Source of the DNA: a virus
Direction: 5' to 3' (one strand)
IMG/VR virus record: IMGVR_UViG_3300025120_000017
Span: 107,835-171,834 of that record
DNA length: 64,000 nucleotides
In this document: positions 19,433-27,804 of the stretch, piece after piece
Layout: each line of letters opens with the position of its first letter
Position numbering within the stretch: position 1 is the first letter of the stretch
Position numbers and translations under genes: made by a program
Notes under the pieces: model-generated
Databases searched by the model: none
Told to the model about the DNA's origin: nothing
Seen by the model: the letters and a program-made list of their open reading frames with translations, nothing else

Positions 19433-20677
19433 TTAGAATAATGATTTTGTTTTTATAATGTTTAGCTTCTGTTCTGTTGATTTGTTAGAAACTATTTCTA
19501 TATTCTTAGAGAGTGCTTTAAATAGGCTTGATGCATATTGACCGTTAAAATATACATCATCAAGATACTTCTTATATAAATGAACTCTAAGCTGTTTGTA
19601 TTTTTCTGGATTTTGCTCCAATGCTTTTATTTTAGTGTGTAGCTCTTTAGAGTTTTTAACTCTTAAAAAGTCATGTAAATCTAGGTTATTCTGTGTATCA
19701 TAAGTTTCATGAACAAACGGTATCATACCATGATAAACAACTTCTCTAAATTTTGTAGTTACTGGACCTTTTGTGTTTCCTACAACAAGAGTATACTTAA
19801 ATTTTTGAGCCAATGGATCTAATTCATGAAATTTAACCACTCCTTTGATTTGAGAATGTGCATTAAGAACTTCTTCTTTCCAATTTCCATAAATATGAGC
19901 TTCTTGATTAACATCATAATCTAATACATATTCTTGTAAGATTTTTAATCTATCTTGAGATGATGCATTCCCTTGATTAAGAATTAGCCCTATCTTTATT
20001 GGTTTTTCAATGGATAACCATGAATCAAGATCTAGTTTATTCTTATCATATAATATTGTAGCATCTAATTTAGAGTAAATTTCTTTAACTTTATCAACCT
20101 TTTTAGTATTATCACCTTTTGCAATTATACTCTTTATTTCATGCTCTTGTTCCCAAACACTGATGCATCTTCTAGGTGGATTAATTAAATCAACTGATGC
20201 ATATGGAAAGTAGTTTTTATCTACACATAGCATATCAAAAGTTATCTTACTTTCATTAAGATAAGAAAACATTGGACCTACATAATTCTTTAACATATCA
20301 AGAGGTGTACCCATTTTATTAGAATCACTCTCAAGAGGCGTATGATTAGGAATATTTGTTCTTCCTACAGGACCTGTGTATATTAATCCATAATCTATTG
20401 TAATATTCATTCTTTTAAAGAACTCATATGGAAATCTCCACATATCACAATGATAGTCTTCAGTGTTATAGAATTGCCAAATATCAATTAAATTATCTGC
20501 TATATTTAACTTTTTTCTTGTTAAGTCATTTTTACCTATACAATAAAAAGTAATATTTGGATTAGCTTTAATTATTGGGTAATATATGTTATATGCATCA
20601 CAATCACCACCTTTTCCATTCCATGATTTAGTATCAAATGATAAAGATTTACCTATTTTACCTATTACTACGTTCAT
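19433..20677 (-). CDS. Glycosyltransferase-like protein (GT-B type), copy 1
   Basis: A 414-residue protein with a two-domain layout. The N-terminal half contains KGGDCDAYNIYYP and a Rossmann-like series. The C-terminal half contains KIGLILNQGNASSQDRLKIL, then AHIYGNW, then FREVVYHGMIPFVHE and FLRVKNSKELHTKIKALEQN, the pattern of the nucleotide-sugar-binding half of GT-B enzymes. Its last 100 residues resemble those of the 21956-23311 protein (LRVKNS-x-E, then QNPE), so the two are likely paralogues. It lies 1 bp downstream of the cytosine methyltransferase gene. The acceptor may be DNA or a glycan; the sequence does not decide. Confidence 0.6.
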   Translation of the reverse strand: MNVVIGKIGKSLSFDTKSWNGKGGDCDAYNIYYPIIKANPNITFYCIGKNDLTRKKLNIADNLIDIWQFYNTEDYHCDMWRFPYEFFKRMNITIDYGLIYTGPVGRTNIPNHTPLESDSNKMGTPLDMLKNYVGPMFSYLNESKITFDMLCVDKNYFPYASVDLINPPRRCISVWEQEHEIKSIIAKGDNTKKVDKVKEIYSKLDATILYDKNKLDLDSWLSIEKPIKIGLILNQGNASSQDRLKILQEYVLDYDVNQEAHIYGNWKEEVLNAHSQIKGVVKFHELDPLAQKFKYTLVVGNTKGPVTTKFREVVYHGMIPFVHETYDTQNNLDLHDFLRVKNSKELHTKIKALEQNPEKYKQLRVHLYKKYLDDVYFNGQYASSLFKALSKNIEIVSNKSTEQKLNIIKTKSLF

Positions 20678-20678
20678 T

Positions 20679-21959
20679 CTAAAATAACTTTTTGCTTTTT
20701 ATAGCAGGTTCAACATCGCCTAAAACAATTTTTTGAGCACAATTATCTTGCATTAAATATCGGGTATTACTTAATGGTAATTCACCGTTTAAAAATTTAA
20801 CAACCTCATGAGTCCAATCAGCTGCAGTATTTACTGGGACATTTTGAGTAATTGCATGAATTTCAGATTTACCTTTAATTTCAAAATCATGAGGAAATCC
20901 CATTAAGTGTAGCATTTCTCTAACATTTAGATACCTATTTTCATTTGGATTAATAAAACTTGCTACAGATTTTGAAATTAACGCATTCATACAATCTCCA
21001 TTAAACTGTGGAGATTCATCCCAATATCCACCTGCTTGTCTAACTTTTACTTTATCCCAAATTCTATCAATCTTTGCTTTGATTCTACGTTTTCTATCTT
21101 TTTCATCTAATGTATCATATCCTTTCTTTGAAAACCATTGACAGAATTCATCATATAATTCTTCTTCTAATATAGTTTCAACAGTAGAGAATTTTTTACC
21201 ACCAGTTTTCTTTAAGAAGTCTGTATAGCTTAACCCACTCCTTTCAATAAGAAACTCAAATGTAGGAAATGCATCAGTTGGTGATAACTCGTTTGAATAT
21301 AAATCTCTAAGAGATGCAGTATCAGGAATATCATTTAAGTATTCTATTAAGGATTTTCTTTCTCTATCATAATAACCTAATATTGGAGATGCATCAGATT
21401 TCCAGAAAAAATAAAAACTTCTTGTTCTATTTTGTGGTATTCCATGTAACTTTGTACTTGTTTTAATAACACTATAACTATAATTATGCTTTTCAGCAAT
21501 AAGTCTTAGTCTTTCACGAACACCTGCACCTAGTTTTGTAAAAAACCCTGGAGCATTTTCTCCAAACATTACTTTAGGTTTTACTGTACCTAAAACAAAC
21601 TCAGTACTTTTATACATCCATTCGTTTTGAGCAGCATCTGATCCTCTACTACTTGCACTTTTGCCATTTGATGCATTAAGCATTGATAAACCTGCACATG
21701 GACAAGTACTACTTACAATATCAACATCAGTAAGTCTTTCCCCATTATTTGCATCTATTAATTCATTAGTTTCTGCATCGATAGTAATATATGGAATATC
21801 AAGTCCTTTATTTTCATAATGTCTTAATAATAAACCATCATTAAAACCAAATGCAGGATAAGATAAGATATATTCAGGAGGAGTTCCTAATTCTTTCTCA
21901 ACTCCTATAGGTAATCCTCCTATAAGTGGAATAATTGCAGCATGCTTGTATTTTTTCAT
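20679..21959 (-). CDS. C5-cytosine DNA methyltransferase
   Basis: A 426-residue Dcm-family enzyme transferring methyl from S-adenosylmethionine to C5 of cytosine. Visible motifs: a degenerate SAM loop IGGLPIGVEKELG (13-25), the catalytic motif IV STCPCAGLS with Cys88, motif VI GENAPG (133-138), motif VIII QNRTR (176-180) and motif X QNVPVNTAADW near the C-terminus. About 150 residues between motifs VIII and X form the target-recognition region. It overlaps the upstream gene by 4 bp and is 1 bp from a GT-B-like enzyme. It may protect phage DNA from host restriction or supply 5-methylcytosine for further modification; the latter is inference. Confidence 0.88.
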   Translation of the reverse strand: MKKYKHAAIIPLIGGLPIGVEKELGTPPEYILSYPAFGFNDGLLLRHYENKGLDIPYITIDAETNELIDANNGERLTDVDIVSSTCPCAGLSMLNASNGKSASSRGSDAAQNEWMYKSTEFVLGTVKPKVMFGENAPGFFTKLGAGVRERLRLIAEKHNYSYSVIKTSTKLHGIPQNRTRSFYFFWKSDASPILGYYDRERKSLIEYLNDIPDTASLRDLYSNELSPTDAFPTFEFLIERSGLSYTDFLKKTGGKKFSTVETILEEELYDEFCQWFSKKGYDTLDEKDRKRRIKAKIDRIWDKVKVRQAGGYWDESPQFNGDCMNALISKSVASFINPNENRYLNVREMLHLMGFPHDFEIKGKSEIHAITQNVPVNTAADWTHEVVKFLNGELPLSNTRYLMQDNCAQKIVLGDVEPAIKSKKLF

Positions 21960-23311
21960 AACTTTAATTTTTTCAGAATGTATTTTTTAATGCTATCTTT
22001 ATTGTTTAAATCATTAAATCCCATGTATTGTTTTATTTCATCAATAATTTCTTGAGCTTCTTCAGGATTTTGATTAAAATATTTTATCTTTTGATTAATT
22101 TCACTAGAATTTTTTACTCTTAAAATATCATTAAATTTAGATGGCAACTGTTTATTTAACGGGTCATAATCGTGAGCAACAAGAGGTAAATTATTTAGAG
22201 ATACTGCCTGTGCAATTCTTCTATGATAACTATTATTAATTATAGGAGATGGAACAAAAGAATACTTATGTCTAATAAATTGTTTTGTACATTCATCATA
22301 TGTTACTTCAATTCCTTTATGAAACTTGTTGTTTAATATATGTTCATAAGTACTTGGTGCTTTTAGTTCATTACCTTTAATCTTTTTATAATATAAAGAA
22401 TGTGGCCCATCAGCTATATTCATAATATAGTCTTCATACATTTTTATCCTAGATTCGTTTCTTTCACTTGATACGGTGCCACAAAAAAGTAAATCCATTT
22501 TCTTATCCTTAAATTTTAATAGTGGATTATTAAATAAGCCTGTGCTTAAATGGCTTTGTGTAACATACCCATGTTTAATAACATCAACTTTAAAATCTTC
22601 AGTAATTGGATAATACATATCATCAGCTGCAAATGTATAAAGGTTTTCTCTGTATAGTTTACTATACCTAGGATCAGGTGAAAATATATGCACAGATTTA
22701 CCTAACCTATTAAGAATATACATTGTACATCTATATAAATTCATAGATAGTCCAATATATCCACCTAAATTAAAACCAGGCTCGTGACTATTCCATAACT
22801 CTAAGAAATCTTTTGCGCCTCTGGCATTTCTTTTAATTCTAACACCTCCTTTAAATTGTTCAATTCCTTTTACATTATTATATGCAACATAAGATTGTGC
22901 AAATGTAAATGTTGACCTACAACTAAAATCAACTACTAATGTAATGTTAAGAGGGTTAATAACGTTTTCTATAATATTGAAAATGCTTTCACGATGTTCA
23001 GCGAATTCTTCTTTAAGAATTAAACTATCACCTTCAAGCTTAATTAAGATAATTCCATTTCCATGATTTTTTAATTTATCACTATTGTATGTAGTGATAG
23101 ATCCTGTTATAAAGATAATATTATAATCATCTTTTATAAAAGGTAAAATACAATCAGTAAAGTCTTCATGATGCTCAGATTCTAAATCTAATTGTTGATA
23201 TACTTTACTATATCCTAAAGGAAATAATAGAGTTTTCTTACTATTAAGAGAGTTAAGTTCTTTATATTCAACAATTAATCTGTCTAATGGGTTTTTAATT
23301 ATCGTTTTCAT
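21956..23311 (-). CDS. Glycosyltransferase-like protein (GT-B type), copy 2
   Basis: A 451-residue protein. The C-terminal half has MDLLFCGTVSSERNESR, then SFVPSPIINNSYHRRIAQAV and LPLVAHDYDP, then ILRVKNSSEINQKI. This order resembles GT-B enzymes, including the layout of T4 DNA beta-glucosyltransferase (GGSF...RESKM, then RVWETMASDAVMLIDEEFD). The N-terminal half is unlike known families but keeps Rossmann-type strands (NIIFITGS, LVVDFSC). It overlaps both neighbours (4 and 17 bp). It is a paralogue of the 19433-20677 protein at its C-terminal end. Confidence 0.6.
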   Translation of the reverse strand: MKTIIKNPLDRLIVEYKELNSLNSKKTLLFPLGYSKVYQQLDLESEHHEDFTDCILPFIKDDYNIIFITGSITTYNSDKLKNHGNGIILIKLEGDSLILKEEFAEHRESIFNIIENVINPLNITLVVDFSCRSTFTFAQSYVAYNNVKGIEQFKGGVRIKRNARGAKDFLELWNSHEPGFNLGGYIGLSMNLYRCTMYILNRLGKSVHIFSPDPRYSKLYRENLYTFAADDMYYPITEDFKVDVIKHGYVTQSHLSTGLFNNPLLKFKDKKMDLLFCGTVSSERNESRIKMYEDYIMNIADGPHSLYYKKIKGNELKAPSTYEHILNNKFHKGIEVTYDECTKQFIRHKYSFVPSPIINNSYHRRIAQAVSLNNLPLVAHDYDPLNKQLPSKFNDILRVKNSSEINQKIKYFNQNPEEAQEIIDEIKQYMGFNDLNNKDSIKKYILKKLKL

Positions 23312-23804
23312 TAATGTATCCTACATTCAGGTTTTTGTTATTTTCTTCTAATTGACATCGCTTTCTTAAATCAGATGAACTGTATGGATGTCTTCTAGTA
23401 TTGTATTTTATTTCAATTTCATTGATATACTTACCTGTGAAATCTTTATCTCTATATTCTTCTCCAACTAATCTGATTTTAGGTAATAGAGTAAGTAATG
23501 CATTTTCTAAATCTTTCTCTGAATCAAGCGGAATTACCTCATCTATATATTCTACTGAGTTTAATTGTCCCCACCTTTCAAATAAGCTCTGTACTGGTTT
23601 ATTCTTTGTTTCTGGTCTATCAATCGTTGCATCATTAATTAAACCAACAACAAGATAGTCTCCAAGAGACCTTGCTTTATAATAAAGATCAATATGTCCT
23701 ATATGGTTTAATTCACCGCAAGTGCTAGTAAAAATAATATCAAGTTCATTAACATTCTTTCCTAGCTCTTTAGCACGCTTTTGTAATAATTTAAAGTTTA
23801 GCAT
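23295..23804 (-). CDS. Cytidylyltransferase-family nucleotidyltransferase (TagD-like)
   Basis: A 169-residue protein of the HxGH nucleotidyltransferase superfamily. It has FTSTCGELNHIGHIDLYYKA with HIGH at 34-37, DYLVVGL at 49-55, an FERWGQLNSVEYIDEV segment like the R-x-x-x-I/L-x-x-x-x-x-V-D of TagD, and YSSSDLRKR at 141-149 in place of the usual (I/S)STTxIIxR. Such enzymes activate alcohol phosphates or sugar phosphates with CTP or ATP. With the adjacent HAD-kinase and glycosyltransferases it suggests synthesis of an activated precursor for a glycan or modified base. It overlaps its neighbours by 17 and 14 bp. Confidence 0.75.
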   Translation of the reverse strand: MLNFKLLQKRAKELGKNVNELDIIFTSTCGELNHIGHIDLYYKARSLGDYLVVGLINDATIDRPETKNKPVQSLFERWGQLNSVEYIDEVIPLDSEKDLENALLTLLPKIRLVGEEYRDKDFTGKYINEIEIKYNTRRHPYSSSDLRKRCQLEENNKNLNVGYINENDN

Positions 23805-24879
23805 TAATAAGATCTTTAGTTATATTTAAGTATTTTTTAAAATTAGGATCATTTGTATGATATTTTAAGATTCTAACCCATTGAGTTGTTTCAAGAATTT
23901 TTAGTACTTTATTCAATAGAGATTTATCAAGATCATCGGTATATCGCTTCATTACATACCTACAGTATGATTGTAATCCGCTATTATTATGTTTTCTTCC
24001 ACTATGTGATAGTTTCGCAATATCAAGATATACTGATGAATACAGGTCTTTTATATAGATAGGATCAATTAAAACAAGACCTTTAGTTTTATTAAAGATC
24101 ATATTTTCTATTGAGAAATCACCATGCATAAAAGATTTGTGCATATTCATAAAAGGAGTAATTCTATGCATATTTTCTAATAATAACATTCTTTCATCAT
24201 TTAATAAATGCCCAGACTCAACATTGATCTTTAGATGTGAATCTATTCTATCTATATATGTAATAAAATCAGATCCTAGTGATGGAGTTGATGCAATACA
24301 GTTTAGTTCATTGCCTATTGCATGGAAATTAAGAATATCATCATGTTTAATGTATTCCATTCTTAAGGTATTTCCTACAAGACTTTTAATTTCCGGAATA
24401 CTTAATCCTGCTGACTCTGCTTTAATGTACCATTTACTAGCTTCTCTGCTATCTGTATGTGTTTTGTAAATTTCATTGCCATGTTTTTCAACTATTGCAC
24501 CACTCTTACCTCTTTTAATAGGAGTTATATCAATGTTTAAAAACTCTTCAGGAAGAATTCCTTTATCATCAATGTAATATGCAGCAAGTGGCTTATTGAA
24601 ACTTAACTCATTATAAATAAGACCATGAAAGTTTAAGAATTGTTCTATGTTCTTTCTATATTTTTTATCAGCTTCTTTTCGACTATCGCATGAAATAGAC
24701 CCTCTTGCTGTTAAAACAAGAATATACCAACCATTCTTTTGTAATTCATTCAGTCTTTTAATAAGTTCTTTATTAACATCAGCGCTTTCCCAGTTTCGGG
24801 TTTTAGTAAAGCTAAGAGTATCATCAAAATCAACACATATGATTTTACTCATGTCTTGTGGTCTTTCTTTATAAAACAT
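23791..24879 (-). CDS. HAD phosphatase / APH-type kinase fusion
   Basis: A 362-residue two-domain protein. Residues 10-120 form a HAD domain: CVDFDDTLS with nucleophile Asp17, VLTARG (55-60) and YYIDDKG (101-107). Residues about 128-330 resemble aminoglycoside/choline-type phosphotransferases: FMHGDFSIENMIF with the Brenner-type HGDxxxxN at 252-259, and VLIDP with Asp272. Linked to a cytidylyltransferase, it would phosphorylate a small substrate and perhaps remove a phosphate from another, giving a nucleotide-activated group. The frame starts at ATG 24879, overlapping the upstream stop; ATG 24852 (MSKIICVDFDD) is an equally good start. Confidence 0.75.
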   Translation of the reverse strand: MFYKERPQDMSKIICVDFDDTLSFTKTRNWESADVNKELIKRLNELQKNGWYILVLTARGSISCDSRKEADKKYRKNIEQFLNFHGLIYNELSFNKPLAAYYIDDKGILPEEFLNIDITPIKRGKSGAIVEKHGNEIYKTHTDSREASKWYIKAESAGLSIPEIKSLVGNTLRMEYIKHDDILNFHAIGNELNCIASTPSLGSDFITYIDRIDSHLKINVESGHLLNDERMLLLENMHRITPFMNMHKSFMHGDFSIENMIFNKTKGLVLIDPIYIKDLYSSVYLDIAKLSHSGRKHNNSGLQSYCRYVMKRYTDDLDKSLLNKVLKILETTQWVRILKYHTNDPNFKKYLNITKDLINAKL

Positions 24880-25408
24880 TATAAGAATTCATTAAGTTAA
24901 GAATGTGTATTTGTTTTAAGATTGATGCAATTCTTTTTGCCATATGATTTTTAGATATAGCAATACGTTCTTCGGTCATTTCAAGACCTAAATATATTTT
25001 ATAAATATCATCACCTTTTAAATTAAGCTGGGTTAAGCTATTTATAATATCTACATCAAAAGAGTTTTCATACTTAATACTTCCTGTTGTTTCTATATAT
25101 GCTTTATTAAACTCTTCAATAGTAAAAGATGCATATCCATTATCTTCTAAGATTGCATTAATTTCAGAAATCCTATAAGCAATTGCATCTAATAAATTGT
25201 CTTCTTTATGGTTATATTTTTGCCTACTTAGTTTTAATCCATATAAATATCTAAAGCTATTTAATTGAGATTCTTTATCGCATTCAATATTTAAGAATTC
25301 TGAAATATTAGTAGCTGCTTTCATTCCTTCTATCATAGGACCATATTGCCTAGTTTTCTCTTCAGATCTAGAATTAATGATCTGATTTGCTTTTTCTACT
25401 AATGACAT
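24869..25408 (-). CDS. Phage DUF6378-like protein
   Basis: A 179-residue helical protein. The N-terminal half, RSEEKTRQYGPMIEGMKAA, then LYGLKLSRQKYNHKEDN and LLDAIAYRISE, fits a phage helical family that looks MazG-like in its arrangement of acidic residues (D/E-x-x-x-D in helices). The C-terminal half is helical without clear motifs. It may act on nucleotides, but this is only a likeness. It sits upstream of the HAD-kinase gene in the modification operon. Confidence 0.5.
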   Translation of the reverse strand: MSLVEKANQIINSRSEEKTRQYGPMIEGMKAATNISEFLNIECDKESQLNSFRYLYGLKLSRQKYNHKEDNLLDAIAYRISEINAILEDNGYASFTIEEFNKAYIETTGSIKYENSFDVDIINSLTQLNLKGDDIYKIYLGLEMTEERIAISKNHMAKRIASILKQIHILNLMNSYNVL

Positions 25409-25435
25409 ATTTTTTATTATTAAATATGATGTATG

Positions 25436-25699
25436 TTAATATTGTTTAATTAATGCGATTAAAAATCCAGATTTTCTAATTAACCTATGATAATTTTCTT
25501 TAAATACAAAGCATTTAATTCCTATTGATAATTTTTTAGGAAGCTCATTATCATATTGAAATAGCCATTTGCCAAAAGGAAAGAAAAAAATTTCACGATG
25601 TTCATTATCTCTATGCCATTGATAGAGCATTTCATCTTTTTTGTAGAATATTCTAATTACATATCCACATATGTTTAGTTGCTTAAATGGATTTACCAC
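25436..25699 (-). CDS. Hypothetical protein, 87 aa (GTG start)
   Basis: Starts at GTG (MVNPFKQLNICGYVIRIF), overlapping the TGGTAA end of the upstream gene. Aromatic- and Lys-rich strands (FYKKDEMLYQWHRDN, FFPFGKWLFQYDNE) suggest a small beta domain. Not recognised. Confidence 0.55.
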   Translation of the reverse strand: MVNPFKQLNICGYVIRIFYKKDEMLYQWHRDNEHREIFFFPFGKWLFQYDNELPKKLSIGIKCFVFKENYHRLIRKSGFLIALIKQY

Positions 25700-26202
25700 G
25701 GATAGTCACTTTTTAGTCCAAGATGCTTTGCAAATAAATGAATATTACAACTCCAAAAGCCTGCTTTATTAACATCTGTTTTACTATCACATCTATGCCT
25801 TGCTTGAAAACTATCAGCAGCCTTTTTATCATGATTTTTTATTGATAGATTAGGATCACCAAATCTTATTATATTTGCTATAGGTAATCCACTATCTTTA
25901 TCTTTTTTACCGCTATCTAAATAAACTCTAAGTTTTTTAGTTTCAGTTTTAGCATAATCAGGTAAATGTAACTTAATCTTCTTTCCTTTATAAATACCAG
26001 GCTCTCCAGTTTTTAAAGATGCGATTGCTTTATCTCTACCTTCAAGAAGCAGTTTACCATTATTGTAAAGTTCTCTAACTTCAATAATTAGATCACAAAA
26101 CTTTTCAGACCCGTACATAAATACGCATTCAGAAATTCCAATACCATTATTCAAATGATATTCTAGTTCTTGTGACATTTTAAATGATGATAGCGGTTTC
26201 AT
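25693..26202 (-). CDS. Marine-phage conserved protein with RHRCD motif
   Basis: A 169-residue protein. Residues about 108-160 read FGDPNLSIKNHDKKAADSFQ, then ARHRCDSK, then AGFWSCNIHLFAKHLGL. This Cys/His/Asp-containing block resembles a short domain I recall from many marine phage proteins of unknown function (pattern FGDPNM...K...NFRARHxCD...WSCKMW). The N-terminal helices contain LYNNGKLLLEGRDKAI. Function unknown; the conserved Cys, His and Asp could bind a metal. Confidence 0.55.
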   Translation of the reverse strand: MKPLSSFKMSQELEYHLNNGIGISECVFMYGSEKFCDLIIEVRELYNNGKLLLEGRDKAIASLKTGEPGIYKGKKIKLHLPDYAKTETKKLRVYLDSGKKDKDSGLPIANIIRFGDPNLSIKNHDKKAADSFQARHRCDSKTDVNKAGFWSCNIHLFAKHLGLKSDYPW

Positions 26203-26225
26203 ATAATGTAAATTCTTTATATTAT

Positions 26226-26432
26226 TTATTCCATTATTTGCATAAAGAAATCTTCAAGATCTTGAATAGTGCTATTATTTTCTATAAGTGATGCTTCCCC
26301 ATTAACAGATTCATACCAAATTATTTCATCAGGTATTTTAATATCTGCAAATTTTGAAAATTGTCTTATGTATGTAGACTCTTTATGTTGTATTGTGTAT
26401 ATTGCATTATATTGGGCTGTTATGATTTTCAT
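26226..26432 (-). CDS. Hypothetical protein, 68 aa
   Basis: A small acidic protein starting MKIITAQYNAIYTIQ, overlapping the GT2 gene by 4 bp (ATGA). No family recognised. Coupling suggests it is co-translated with the glycosyltransferases. Confidence 0.55.
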   Translation of the reverse strand: MKIITAQYNAIYTIQHKESTYIRQFSKFADIKIPDEIIWYESVNGEASLIENNSTIQDLEDFFMQIME

Positions 26433-27127
26433 TTAAAAACTCCTATTATTTTTTTTATTTTGTAATTTTTATGACCAGGTAATCTGCTACTATTAACAAA
26501 CAATTCCTCTTTATGATATGATGTTGATACGTTAGTATCATGAAGAAAGTATACATATAACTCAGGATCTTGATATGAAACTGCCTTATGTTTAGTAAAT
26601 AGCTCTTTAAGTACAGGAGTATCTTCATATCTCTGCATGTTTGAATATAATGGCATAATATCTCTTCTACACATTAATGATCCTTCCCAACCTTCAAGAC
26701 GGTCAAAGCTTAACCTAACTTCATCTTTAGCTGATGAAAATAATAAAAGACTTCTTAATGTACATCCATCTAATCCATCTTCAAGTATTTTATTAAGTTG
26801 TGATTCAATACGGATAGGTGAATAGTAATCATCATCGTCCCATATTATAACATAATCACCACTTGCCTTACTTATCAAGTGATTTCTTAATGATCCTAGG
26901 TAGATTCCATCTTGTGGTATATGCTTAAATATTCTGATATTATTTTTATTTCTCCAAAACTTATCTAAGCTGTTTAAATATTTCATGGTTTCACTATCAT
27001 TACTGTAATACATTATTAACATTTCTTTGTTAATATGAGTTTGATTAAGATAATGATTTATAGATGTTTTAAGAAATTCACACCTATTTTTTGTTACTGT
27101 TATTGTACTTACTTTAATGCTTTTCAT
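26429..27127 (-). CDS. Glycosyltransferase family 2
   Basis: A 232-residue GT-A enzyme. VSTITVTKNRCEFLKTSI (6-23) is the family 2 N-terminal strand-helix, and YVIIWDDDDYYSP (92-104) is the metal-binding DxD region. YLGSLRNHLISKASGDY just before it is typical of the nucleotide-sugar fold. A short C-terminal half is present, so it may be a minimal transferase. It overlaps the GT32 gene by 4 bp. The likely substrate is a nucleotide-sugar; the acceptor is unknown. Confidence 0.85.
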   Translation of the reverse strand: MKSIKVSTITVTKNRCEFLKTSINHYLNQTHINKEMLIMYYSNDSETMKYLNSLDKFWRNKNNIRIFKHIPQDGIYLGSLRNHLISKASGDYVIIWDDDDYYSPIRIESQLNKILEDGLDGCTLRSLLLFSSAKDEVRLSFDRLEGWEGSLMCRRDIMPLYSNMQRYEDTPVLKELFTKHKAVSYQDPELYVYFLHDTNVSTSYHKEELFVNSSRLPGHKNYKIKKIIGVFK

Positions 27128-27804
27128 ATCTTAGGTCTATGTATTCCAATTAAATTACGTCTTGGAATTGTTGCTGGGTCTACATTTAGAGGAAACAAGT
27201 GCACTACATCAGATTCAATAAACTTAAGTTTATTACTATTGCTGCTTATAGTGCCATTCCATTCATTTGTTAAAATACAGTCTTCATATACAATAGGTAA
27301 AATTCTAAAAAGTACCTCATTATCCCCCCAACAGTTAAGAAATAACTCACGTTCTGTCCATTCATTATAATCAGGATTAGCTTCTTTAAATAATTTCATG
27401 ACATTATGATATGAAGAGCATTCTTTAATATATGCTTTAACGCCTTTATTTTTTTTAACTGAACCCATAAAGCCATTTTGTAACCACCATGTATCAGTCC
27501 TACTCACAAAAAAATCACAATTAAGAAGGTCTTCATTCATTCTTTTGTATGGCTTAATATCAACATCAATGTATATTCCACCTTCTTGATATAAAATATT
27601 AGCCCTAACCCAGTCACACACAAACCTATATTCATTAAGTTCTATCGCAGCTTTAACAAACGCATTTTCGCCAAAGTCGTTTTCTCGCCATAATTTATAT
27701 TCAAAATCTGGATACTTTTCTTTCCATTGATTAGCCCATTCTAGACATTGAGCAGGCGGCTCTTTATCTCCTAACCAAACTTGATGAATCTTTTTTGGTA
27801 TCAT
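27124..27804 (-). CDS. Glycosyltransferase family 32 (Och1/capsular type)
   Basis: A 226-residue GT-A enzyme with the family signature: IPKKIHQVWLGD (2-13), WREND (39-43), and GGIYIDVDIKP (75-85) with the DVD metal site at 80-82, preceded by CDWVRANILYQEGG. Family members transfer hexoses onto capsule, LPS or protein glycans. It overlaps GT2 and UvdE by 4 bp on each side, so the three are probably made from one message. Confidence 0.88.
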   Translation of the reverse strand: MIPKKIHQVWLGDKEPPAQCLEWANQWKEKYPDFEYKLWRENDFGENAFVKAAIELNEYRFVCDWVRANILYQEGGIYIDVDIKPYKRMNEDLLNCDFFVSRTDTWWLQNGFMGSVKKNKGVKAYIKECSSYHNVMKLFKEANPDYNEWTERELFLNCWGDNEVLFRILPIVYEDCILTNEWNGTISSNSNKLKFIESDVVHLFPLNVDPATIPRRNLIGIHRPKI

